Source: Owenia fusiformis | Taxonomy: Eukaryota; Annelida; Polychaeta; Sabellida; Oweniidae | Direction of reading: 5' to 3' | Length of the DNA: 64,000 bases | Assembly: GCA_903813345.2 (NCBI GenBank) | Contig: CAIIXF020000001.1 | Span: 4,092,001 to 4,156,000, forward strand | Part shown: one piece after another, positions 57,101 to 61,322 of the stretch | Position numbering within the stretch: the stretch's first letter is position 1 | Layout: each line of letters opens with the position of its first letter | The notes under the pieces: model-generated | What the model was told of the DNA's origin: nothing | What the model saw: only the letters and a program-made list of their open reading frames with translations | The model's database searches: none | Position numbers and translations under genes: made by a program

Positions 57101-59170
57101 ATATACATTTAGTTTTCTTTATGAAGGTTAACCTCTTGAATACCAGTGCATTTTTCATTTTTGCTTACTTTGTCATATTTCTATCTTGAATTCTTGATAC
57201 AATGCTTGATGTTCATGTTGGAAATATTACCAAACATGGAAAAAGTCCACACATTTTAATTCATATTTTGTGTAAACGTTTTGTCAAAGTTAGAGCAACC
57301 TTAGAGAGAAATTCTAGCCTTGCCCAAGTCGGTCTCTTTTACTTATCTTGATTTCTAATTTTTTTCTATTATGACCGCCAGTAATATTCAAGATCAGATA
57401 AGGAAAAATACCGACTTGGGCAAGGCTAGAGAAATTCTTGTACTGATAGATCTGTCAATATGGGTGTTCAAAGGGTTATTGATGCTTCATTGTAGGCTCT
57501 GTATTCTACATTTTAAAATCTTTTCCTTGTAGATATTGATGAGTGTGCCTTGGAGATTGATGATTGTGACAGAGACACTATGTCATGTGACAACAAGCCT
57601 GGCACATACGAATGTCACTGTAATGAACAATTCAAGCAAGAGAAAAAGAACAACAAATGTCAGGGTAATTTTTGACTATGTTTCATTGACTCATATGATT
57701 TTGTACATTTTTGTTTTTTCTACATAAGTCATGAAATCTGTACAGTAAAACTTATCAAGTGGAACACTTTTGAAAGTGGAACACATCTATAAGTGAAACA
57801 CTTCTGAACATCCTGTTAAACATAACTTAACATGAAATGAACCTCTGTAAGTGGAACACCTCCTAAGTTGAACACTACTTTGAAGTGCCAAAGGTATTTC
57901 AATCACACAGGTTTTACTGTATAAGTATATGATGTTTGCAGAGAACCGTCTGTTTCCCTATGGGAAGGATGCAGGTGATTACATGGTGAATACATTTAGT
58001 GTGGCCACTAGTGAGAGGGTCTCTAATCTCATCCCAATACCACATGGTCTTCCTTTGTTTGGTGGCGATCTCATCGAGAATGTCTATGTAAGTAAGATCA
58101 TATCCATTGTCTTATCTTATCAGAGGATGTCTGTTTGCTGTCGAGTATGCTCATCCAAAAACATTGATATTGAAAAACAATAGACAACAGTTTTAAATCG
58201 AGTTAAATGGTTCAGACTGCAAATAGTTTAACACATCTGTATCAAACCTTAATAAAAAGTCACTACTCCAAGACCAATCTTTGTATTTTATGTCCTCAGT
58301 TACAATAATACAATAAATATACCTTGTTTTGGAATGCTTTCTACAGTTTAACATGCTTGTGTCTCAGGTGAGTGAGAATGGTGTGATTGTGGCCACCAGG
58401 AACAATGTGGACCAAAACAACAAGGAGACATTCAGGAATCCTGTTAACCTCAACAGCCTAGAACTAAGTGATGAAGTGGCTGCAATCATTGCACCACTCT
58501 GGGCAGATAGTGCCTCTGATGACACTGATGGTTCAAAGGTGAGTATGGGGTAGCATTGACCACTTAAAGAGATAGTCATGTAATACTGTATGTAGACCAA
58601 TTGGCTCTTACCTAAAATAACAATGAAATTTAACTGCACATATGATTTAAAAGCACTTACGAACATTTTTTCAACTGAGTTTCTATGGACCTCAGTTTGG
58701 GATTTTTGAAATATTTCTCAAAGGGAGTCCTATTTATTTATATCTCATTTTAGATTTGGATTAACACATACAGGAATACAAGTTTACCATTATTCTCAAA
58801 TGTGAATAGACTGTTTTCTGAACATGTCAACCCAGGAGTAGAAATGACATTCATCCTGAAGGTCACTTGGGAGAACATGAGACCACATTATAGATGGCAG
58901 CCTGATGAGGTAACTTCAGTTGGGTAAACATTTATTTGAGTAATACATCGAGTAATTTGAATAATACTTCATACCATAATATTAAGCAAAAACAAGTCTT
59001 TTCTTAATTTTGGCCATATTGGTAGTTTTGGGGTATATTAAAAGTTCATGAAAATTAATTTGTATGTTTCAGATGAACACATTCCAAGCCCTGCTGGCAA
59101 CTGACTACAGGAGCTCATATGTCATGTTCATCTATGATGATGGGGGTATGAACTGGAAACCCTTGTACAG
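15167..59170 (+). CDS. Giant secreted CARDB-like/EGF/TSP1/NIDO matrix protein, 3' end outside window
   Basis: Seventy-nine coding exons join in one frame (one local shift at 48084-48280), giving about 16.3 kb of coding sequence or some 5,400 residues. The start is ATG at 15191, 24 bases after an acceptor. Domain order: signal peptide, about 32 CARDB-like repeats to 53764, four EGF-like modules, one TSP1, three EGF-like modules, and part of a NIDO domain. Most introns are phase 1 between modules and phase 0 inside them, the classic pattern for shuffled extracellular domains. Cysteines are regular and no membrane segment was seen. NIDO plus EGF occurs in basement-membrane and mucin-like proteins. 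CARDB is mainly prokaryotic and adhesion-linked. A secreted matrix, mucus or adhesive role is inference. The gene continues beyond 59170 past a transposon-filled intron. Confidence 0.85.
15191..16529 (+). CDS. Giant gene: signal peptide and CARDB-like repeat 1
   Basis: Exons 15191-15457, 15986-16151 and 16455-16529. Residues 1 to about 25 form a signal peptide: MTKC, then hydrophobic LGLYLVLTILL, then HVSAQ with likely cleavage before DTVDLYI. Repeat 1 begins there and shows YTLKLYLSTDDIIDP, KYCGATYIGVFVD and the closing ETHVENN...KIVC. The D(S/T/N)-x-E-x-x-x-NN ending is the CARDB signature. The middle exon is 166 bp, exactly as long as its counterpart at 7428-7593 in the minus-strand gene. 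Confidence 0.85.
16870..18522 (+). CDS. Giant gene: repeat 2
   Basis: Exons 16870-17061 and 18262-18522. The repeat lacks the CG motif but keeps the strand pattern and an RGNNFRAIPI ending. DLGTYQTELF and GVSPLDSL match DVGYGQTEMY and GVSPLLGL in the minus-strand paralogue, and the second exon is 261 bp in both genes. The intron between holds a 730-bp transposon starting 13 bp after the donor. Confidence 0.8.
17075..17804. mobile_element. 730-bp inverted-repeat element with GCAGAATT-type subterminal repeats
   Basis: The left end is CACTGCCCCCAGGATTCTG. The reverse complement of the right end is CACTCCCCCCAGTTTTCTG. TATAAT flanks both sides exactly (17069-17074 and 17805-17810), read as a 6-bp target-site duplication. 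Each end carries several copies of gc(a/g)gaatt or ccgcggaatt, probable transposase-binding repeats. No coding capacity was seen. The superfamily is undetermined. Confidence 0.75.
18551..18640 (+). repeat. Fragment of the GTGACATATTGTT interspersed repeat family
   Basis: The fragment reads caccaccataagtggtgac, then atattgttat, and matches the start of the longer copy at 40279. It lies in an intron of the giant gene. Confidence 0.5.
18812..19929 (+). CDS. Giant gene: repeat 3
   Basis: Exons 18812-18886, 19173-19317 and 19670-19929. The repeat contains MKPLLYFSKDDIFDALD, then MCGAIYSIIYLDL and an HNNFGKKLLTLQC ending. It pairs with FCGAVYAILHVDN in repeat 3 of the minus-strand gene. One intron is phase 2, unusual for this protein. 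Confidence 0.8.
20134..21003 (+). CDS. Giant gene: repeat 4 (vicinal-cysteine type)
   Basis: Exons 20134-20267, 20494-20581 and 20788-21003. The N-terminal part carries the motif VSCTASNCSAL, also present as VLCTAADCNSL in the minus-strand gene. Related motifs recur in later repeats (CTQAYC, CVSSVDC). The ending is TWTDNNMIRVPI with a terminal Cys. The vicinal cysteines may form an extra disulfide within one sheet. Confidence 0.8.
21475..24335 (+). CDS. Giant gene: repeats 5 and 6
   Basis: Exons 21475-21623, 21814-21952, 22665-22772, 23001-23105, 23234-23307, 23649-23847 and 24147-24335. Repeat 5 has FALYLSVDKVLDMYED, RFCGSQVYVGAYLDSF and ETLESNNVIW. The 74-bp exon 23234-23307 begins LTPS and matches the last, also 74-bp, exon of the minus-strand gene. 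Homology between the two genes stops after this exon. Repeat 6 has FDIKVYLSADNTVD and KLCGSVFLSC but a divergent end. Confidence 0.8.
24380..24860. repeat. Possible decayed inverted-repeat element
   Basis: The left part reads ggcgtcagaagggggaggg. The right part, inverted, reads aggtgtcagaaggatttgcc, followed by a G-rich run. The two edges resemble degraded terminal inverted repeats about 480 bp apart in an intron. No target duplication is clear. Confidence 0.3.
25064..25236 (+). repeat. 25-bp tandem repeat, about seven units
   Basis: The unit gtggtaatataatgacatca plus ctgtt repeats about seven times. The last four copies are identical and the early ones are varied or shortened. It ends about 70 bp before exon 25309-25566. 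It is a polymorphism-prone minisatellite. Confidence 0.9.
25309..29617 (+). CDS. Giant gene: repeats 7 to 10
   Basis: Exons 25309-25566, 25827-25997, 26255-26499, 26939-27158, 27404-27537, 27948-28114, 28301-28502, 28875-29087 and 29479-29617. Strand landmarks include NLGLWAG, VMFYISLDDQLD, LYLFIKVVDNVF and LWLSLDATLD. Repeat 10 closes with a textbook CARDB end: YCGSVYLIVEIDSG then ESDETNN. The exon at 25827 must end at 25997 before GCAAGT, a GC donor, because the GT three bases upstream breaks the frame. Confidence 0.8.
26563..26658. mobile_element. 96-bp pogo/Tc1-like MITE
   Basis: Ends CAGTAAAACCTCTCTTATCT and, inverted, CAGTAAAACCTGTATATCTG are flanked by TA on both sides, the Tc1/mariner-pogo target signature. 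It lies in an intron of the giant gene. Related copies occur at 27.7, 33.7, 38.7 and 57.7 kb. Confidence 0.75.
27683..27868. mobile_element. Decayed pogo-like MITE
   Basis: It contains aaaacctgtaaagtggaaca, repeated 'agtggaacac' phrases and a 'ttttactg' right edge. It is a diverged member of the same family as the copies at 38684 and 57743, without clean ends. Confidence 0.5.
30033..33409 (+). CDS. Giant gene: repeats 11 to 13
   Basis: Exons 30033-30184, 30357-30639, 30973-31104, 31497-31652, 32006-32176, 32504-32764 and 33242-33409. Repeat 11 is of the HLLIGVRY...ISNNFAAFPISC type, lacking CG. Repeat 12 has LCTGDLSLKLTLDTNDD then ETDEANN. Repeat 13 has YCRPGTYIYVMVDSGKTVD then DDSNNFAW. The donor of exon 31497-31652 lies inside a tandem duplication that spans the exon-intron border. 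Confidence 0.8.
31607..31837 (+). repeat. Tandem repeat spanning an exon end and its splice donor
   Basis: The exon end aagtgatcaatgccgaag is followed about 46 bp later, just inside the intron, by aagtgatcaatgctgaaa, and again by aagtgatccatgg near 31704. From 31711 the intron holds about four copies of a 33-bp unit (agctccatggagctaggcc, then tacatgtagttaag). The unit resembles the coding stretch gttaagagctctgtggagct. The array therefore grew from coding sequence, and the functional donor sits at a repeat junction. Confidence 0.8.
33703..33790. mobile_element. Decayed pogo-like MITE
   Basis: It carries ataaccgaacacctttctta and 'gtgttcagattagacagatttactg'-like sequence similar to the copy at 26563-26658. 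Ends are eroded. Confidence 0.5.
33823..37120 (+). CDS. Giant gene: repeats 14 to 17
   Basis: Exons 33823-34128, 34569-34697, 34886-35353, 35647-35831, 36009-36174, 36455-36819 and 36955-37120. Repeat 15 is carried by one 468-bp exon. Landmarks are YKFQVYIADDNQME, LEFYLTDDSSS and KYCGHTYLIVQVDT. The repeat 16 ending is ERYENNNEKS. Repeat 17 is a CG-less type with LVCVEKPGD and LHNNCKAVKI. A and non-A types largely alternate here. Confidence 0.8.
37516..41235 (+). CDS. Giant gene: repeats 18 to 20
   Basis: Exons 37516-37728, 37957-38145, 38293-38584, 38948-39111, 39488-39635, 40001-40146 and 41104-41235. Repeat 18 has AIFLSLDEELNVT and LCGDVFVFFLLDSEQD. Repeat 19 is the vicinal-cysteine type (VMCTQAYCNYV). 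Repeat 20 has FSFYLSEDDKLSVDD and QCGKQFFITYIDD, then EISENNNMAVT. The intron before the last exon holds a 590-bp interspersed repeat. Confidence 0.8.
38684..38824. mobile_element. 141-bp pogo-like MITE
   Basis: Left end CAGTGAAACCTGTAAACTGG and right end inverted CAGTAAAACCTCTTAGTCGA are flanked by TA at 38682-38683 and 38825-38826. The interior has repeated 'tagtggaacac'. Confidence 0.75.
39134..39245 (+). repeat. Short copy of the GTGACATATTGTT family
   Basis: It starts 'gtgttgacatattgttgtgg' and ends 'ttacattttgtcatgttgatg', matching the edges of the 40279 copy with the interior deleted. Confidence 0.5.
40279..40868 (+). repeat. Interspersed repeat with internal tandem structure
   Basis: It begins with the small hairpin caccaccaaaaagtggtgac and ends ggtgatattttgtcatgtta. 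The middle repeats 'ttcaacttgcttcaaattga', 'caaaatcatc' and 'gaccttcaatgaccttctca' about three to four times. Shorter relatives are at 18.55, 39.13 and 50.7 kb. The class is unknown. It lies within an intron of the giant gene. Confidence 0.65.
41543..44041 (+). CDS. Giant gene: single 2.5-kb exon with about five repeats
   Basis: One uninterrupted exon encodes about 833 residues, roughly five repeats (21 to 25) and the start of the next. Elsewhere each repeat is split over one to four exons. Within it are YLLIGVLINNAELG, FCGGVYLLVVLDVSSEVSEV, SCVSSVDC, YCGRDVFLLVVLDTDNNLIE and LCGHQLYMKAEAI, each at the expected place. The borders are a normal acceptor (tatgttttag) and a weaker donor (GTTGGT). 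The likely history is local loss of all internal introns, for example by recombination with a cDNA copy. Confidence 0.9.
44109..47513 (+). CDS. Giant gene: repeats 26 to 28
   Basis: Exons 44109-44243, 44336-44503, 44683-44798, 45128-45311, 45605-45781, 45974-46134, 46724-46899 and 47404-47513. Repeat 26 is atypical, with many Cys and little CARDB ending. Repeat 27 has FTVELYLSQDAILDEFD and FCGETHVIANVIDL. Repeat 28 is the CG-less type ending VISNNYEFVDL...DC. Introns at 46135-46723 and 46900-47403 contain nothing I could identify. Confidence 0.75.
47707..48989 (+). CDS. Giant gene: repeat 29, with an apparent 1-bp frameshift
   Basis: Exons 47707-47798, 48084-48280 and 48854-48989. Coding similarity runs through the middle exon: ITLQGGATVGKK first, then KFLEFQLYLSDDANIDEDDF. 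These two parts are in different frames. The exon is 197 bp where 198 is needed. The jump falls near 48117-48124 in a purine run (gaagaaaggagt), and without it the frame meets TAG. The last exon has YCGHVYLIPYLDSGDE then EIQEHNN. The cause may be an assembly error, an allelic mutation or a missed splice choice. Confidence 0.65.
48330..48515 (-). repeat. Dispersed repeat fragment shared with 13.6 kb
   Basis: In inverted orientation this matches 13600-13690: both hold gcgtaccagatggttgcaaa, then 'aaatacaacc', 'aaaattttc' and a G- or C-rich run. It lies in an intron of the giant gene. Confidence 0.6.
49117..52390 (+). CDS. Giant gene: repeats 30 and 31
   Basis: Exons 49117-49268, 49443-49746, 50249-50371, 51750-51935 and 52217-52390. 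Repeat 30 is CG-less (QVCNYEVDPIETGENILIF ... AIHVEC). Repeat 31 is degenerate, with FFCNANAIVLTVNIDTK and no NN ending. The intron between 50371 and 51750 carries a nested pair of repeats, including the 879-bp palindrome. Its acceptor (ttctaattaag) follows the insertion by about 20 bp. Confidence 0.75.
50705..51745 (+). repeat. GTGACATATTGTT-family copy split by the palindromic element
   Basis: The left part is 50705-50843 and the right part resumes at 51723. When the palindrome and one TTAAT are removed the edge reads gtcatcttaatgctttattt, close to gtcatgttaatgccttgttt in the intact copy at about 40853. The palindrome therefore inserted into an older repeat. Confidence 0.65.
50844..51722. 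mobile_element. 879-bp near-perfect palindromic (foldback) element, CAC ends, 5-bp TSD
   Basis: Left arm 50844-51278 and right arm 51288-51722 are each 435 bp and are reverse complements with only a few mismatches. They flank a 9-base loop (tattgctcc). The ends read CACCCTTGGTATACGCAGC and, inverted, CACCCTTGGTGTACGCAGC. TTAAT flanks both sides exactly (50839-50843 and 51723-51727). There is no coding capacity. The high arm identity implies youth or ongoing conversion between arms. It sits in an intron of the giant gene. Confidence 0.9.
52963..53764 (+). CDS. Giant gene: last CARDB-like repeat (32)
   Basis: Exons 52963-53216 and 53569-53764. The repeat is well preserved: KYFLSFDAVYDDNDTE, then YCWKRVYLGVLVDSTDVQIE and VTEDNNVGMLEIILDC. 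The next exon opens directly with EGF-like sequence, so the repeat array ends here. Confidence 0.85.
54007..55509 (+). CDS. Giant gene: first EGF-like block (four modules)
   Basis: Exons 54007-54156, 54456-54595, 54873-55011 and 55390-55509, each one module. Module 1 reads NECEVGYANCHENGYC then FSCHCKPGYTGDG. Module 2 has the calcium-binding start DIDECDE and SYICECNQGF. Module 3 has NDECQSGDNDCHEMAEC then YRCQCKTGFIGNG. Module 4 reads DCREDSCNYNGIC then CHCNDLYEGDFC. Six-cysteine spacing is present. The 2-to-3 boundary is a phase-0 intron, while the others are phase 1. Confidence 0.9.
55715..55900 (+). CDS. Giant gene: thrombospondin type 1 domain
   Basis: One phase-1 exon encodes a TSP1 repeat: GGWSEWSAWSEC with the layered-tryptophan WxxWxxW motif, then CEEGKETRTRQCDNP, NCPVV and QCDLGIC. 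The WSxW context is a typical site for C-mannosylation and the domain usually binds matrix or glycosaminoglycan. An earlier acceptor at 55679 would put a stop in frame, so the acceptor at 55714 is chosen. Confidence 0.92.
56141..57664 (+). CDS. Giant gene: second EGF-like block (three modules)
   Basis: Exons 56141-56323, 56958-57083 and 57533-57664. The first is a long, atypical cysteine module (HWCDAVDPC ... CTCQPGYRA). The next two are calcium-binding type, each starting DIDEC: CHNAPGTYSCQCWEGYEV and CDNKPGTYECHCNEQF. All are flanked by phase-1 introns. Two foldback repeats sit in the introns between them. Confidence 0.88.
56606..56915. repeat. Foldback repeats (hairpin elements) in intron
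   Basis: Sequence ggttatgtcactatgacgtg near 56609 returns inverted as cacgtcatagtgacataac near 56700, forming a long hairpin over about 110 bp. A second inverted pair, gatgtattacatgcctttg near 56722 and ggtatgtaatacatg near 56908, encloses the next 190 bp. They are probably one or two MITEs. Confidence 0.65.
57316..57427. mobile_element. 112-bp foldback MITE with 11-bp direct repeats
   Basis: Ends AGCCTTGCCCAAGTCGG are exact inverted copies. The duplicated flank AGAGAAATTCT is present at 57305-57315 and 57428-57438. Long inverted repeats with 9 to 11-bp duplications suggest a Mutator-like or foldback origin. Confidence 0.75.
57743..57919. mobile_element. 177-bp pogo-like MITE
   Basis: CAGTAAAACTTATCAAGTGG at the left and inverted CAGTAAAACCTGTGTGATTG at the right are flanked by TA (57741-57742 and 57920-57921). 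Its right end lies about 20 bp before the acceptor of exon 57942-58087. Confidence 0.75.
57942..59170 (+). CDS. Giant gene: NIDO domain (incomplete)
   Basis: Exons 57942-58087, 58347-58538, 58754-58909 and 59073-59170. The order fits NIDO: LFPYGKDAGDYMV, then VSENGVIVATRNN, then AAIIAPLWADSASD, then IWINTYRNTS, then the hallmark MNTFQALLATDYRSSYVMF and IYDDGGMNW. NIDO is the domain of nidogen, tectorin, SNED1 and mucin-4. The last exon ends in phase 2 before GTAGGT, so further exons lie beyond the LINE outside the window. Confidence 0.9.
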
Positions 59171-60311
59171 GTAGGTACATGTACAGTGTCATGACAGTAA
59201 CGATCGAGATAGTTCCTCACAGTGTGTGATTGGATGATCAAAAATAATTTAATGCTCTTTGTGTTGTAGTGGAAATAGTTTTCAAGAGTAAACACATCAT
59301 TTCTGGCCATCGTCATTATTTGACGTTACCAACCAAGAGTTTTTTTTTTTTTTTTTCATTTCTCATTTATTCCAAATATAACATAAAATACATTACAATA
59401 TTATTGCCTACGTTTTTCAACATTGTCGGCAATATACAAAACATATAAAAATGGAAACAATGAAAATACAATAGATAAGGTACATAATATTAATGGCAGG
59501 GAATGTTAGAGGCTTTCAGGGGGGGGGGGTTAATCTAAAATATCAAGAGCCTGGCAGATGTAATGGCTAACTATATGAATAATTTGTTCATTATCAGTTA
59601 CAGTGAGATTTCTGTCTCCAAATAATAAAAATTGAATTTTTTCATGAGAGTTTAAATTTTGGAAACGATTGAAAAATCCTAAGGTTTTTAGTCCTGCTAG
59701 GAGAGTGCATCTTTCTTGTTGCAGCAGAGGGCAGTTTAATAAAAAGTGATGCGTTGTTTGTTGTATGTCACCACATACGCAGAAAGGGTCATTTACTGTC
59801 ACAAAGTTATGGGAATATAAATGTGCTTTTAGAATCAGTCCAGCTCTAAATCTATTGAACAGAATTTCAATTTTCCTTGGCATTGTCATATTCATTTTAG
59901 TAGTGGATACTCTGGAGTCAGGGCTCATATTTCCTCTTACTAACCTTTTAAATCTAGATATTGGTTGGCCTTTCCTGTCCTCATATGGTATGTCATCCCA
60001 CAGGGTCATAGCTCTGATAATGGTTGACTTTTTGAACGAATTACTGATTGGAAAGGGTATTCTATAATGCCTTGGTTGTCTTAGGGGCCGATTTGGAATA
60101 TTCTCGTATGAACTAACTAAATCACAAATGAAAGGAGGGAAACAATGGTATCTAGCCTTGAAAGCAAAAATTTTAAGATGTTCTTCTCTCCTGGAAGCTA
60201 ACGTTTTCCAGTTGAGTAATGATAAAACTTTCGATGTGTTTGAACCGTGTATTGCTCCTGACACATGGCAAGCTGCTTGATAATGAAGTCTATCCAATCA
60301 CGGAGCGGTAG

Positions 60312-60840
60312 GCAAACTGCGCGCCTACTATGCACGCAGTTTGGAACACTGACAAACTGCGCGCCTATTCACAAAATGACAGACAGGGAGGACACGACTC
60401 CCAAGAGGATGGAAAGTACTGGAAATACTAGGCTAGTTTTGTTGAGACAGTACCAAGATGTGGAGACTAACTTAGTTTATACGTAGCACTCGATTTTTTT
60501 CCCGATGCATATCTAGTTATCTCAAAATAAGGTTCCCAAGGAGCTTTCGTGTTAAAATTATGTAGTGTTGCGTCATATAATGTCTGTTTTTCGTAGTTTG
60601 ACGTTTATTCAGCCCTTGTGTTTGCATATTCTGAAAGATATAGGATTGCTGCACATGGTTTAAGTTATATAGGCCTAGTTTGTTTGTTAAACAGTGACAA
60701 GCCATTAACATGATTTAATTTTTTTCGCTGTCAAACTGCGTGCATACTTTCACGTGGATTACACAAACTGCGTGCCTAATATTTACAAACTGCGCGCCTA
60801 TCTTTACAAACTGCGCGCCTCATTTGCAAGCTGTGTGCAA
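60312..60840 (+). repeat. Subterminal repeats of the nested transposon, left side
   Basis: Copies of aaactgc(g)(c/t)gc(c/a)ta occur near 60314, 60353, 60734, 60765, 60786 and 60807, mostly in one orientation. The opposite orientation (taggcgcgcagtttg) dominates on the right at about 61948-62010 and 62369-62425. They probably act as transposase-binding sites. Confidence 0.8.
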
Positions 60841-60854
60841 GTTTGTTGTGTATT

Positions 60855-61322
60855 TTCAGAAAACGTAAACGCCACTCACTAAACCTGTCCCTATATAAAA
60901 AGAAACCAAAGTCTGACCCTAACAAAAATGTAGATAACAACGGCACATCTTCAAAAACCATGACACCCCCTTCAGAATTAAACAAGATGTTATTTTAAAA
61001 CGCACCAATGAAGAAAAGGAAACCAATCAAGAAACCAAAGAGGCGATTATTTAAAGGTACATGTACCAGTGACTCATTTGAAAAAAAACATTAAAAGACT
61101 GTGAAAACCTCTTGCCCGATGTCCTCTCAAACCTTAAAAGAAATAGTACATTGTGTCAACCCTTCCTCAATTTCTTTGGATTTATCAGGCTCGTATACTA
61201 GACATGTACTGCAGTCGGGACATTCAAGTATTACTTCCTTTGGCATATGCTATAAAATAGACTCGGAACTATTGTATCCCCAAAAATTCAAAGATTTAAG
61301 TGAAAAAGTTTTGAATTTCTGA
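60855..61322 (+). other. Coding-like remnants inside the nested transposon
   Basis: After a good acceptor (ttgtgtattttcag) there is an open basic stretch (KRKRHSLNLSLYKKKPKSD) ending at 60995. A second open frame of 73 codons lies at 61101-61322. An ATG frame at 60376 (MTDREDTTPKRMEST) could be a first exon. They may be remnants of a transposon gene or captured host exons. I recognise none of them. Confidence 0.35.

Noticed and set aside
59765-60067. Plus-strand 100-codon frame in the LINE
   Set aside because: It is the antisense shadow of the ORF2 C-terminal region.
60299-60305. True V(D)J recombination signal at the transposon tip
   Set aside because: The heptamer is only similar and I see no nonamer at 12- or 23-bp spacing; kept only as a CAC-terminus observation.
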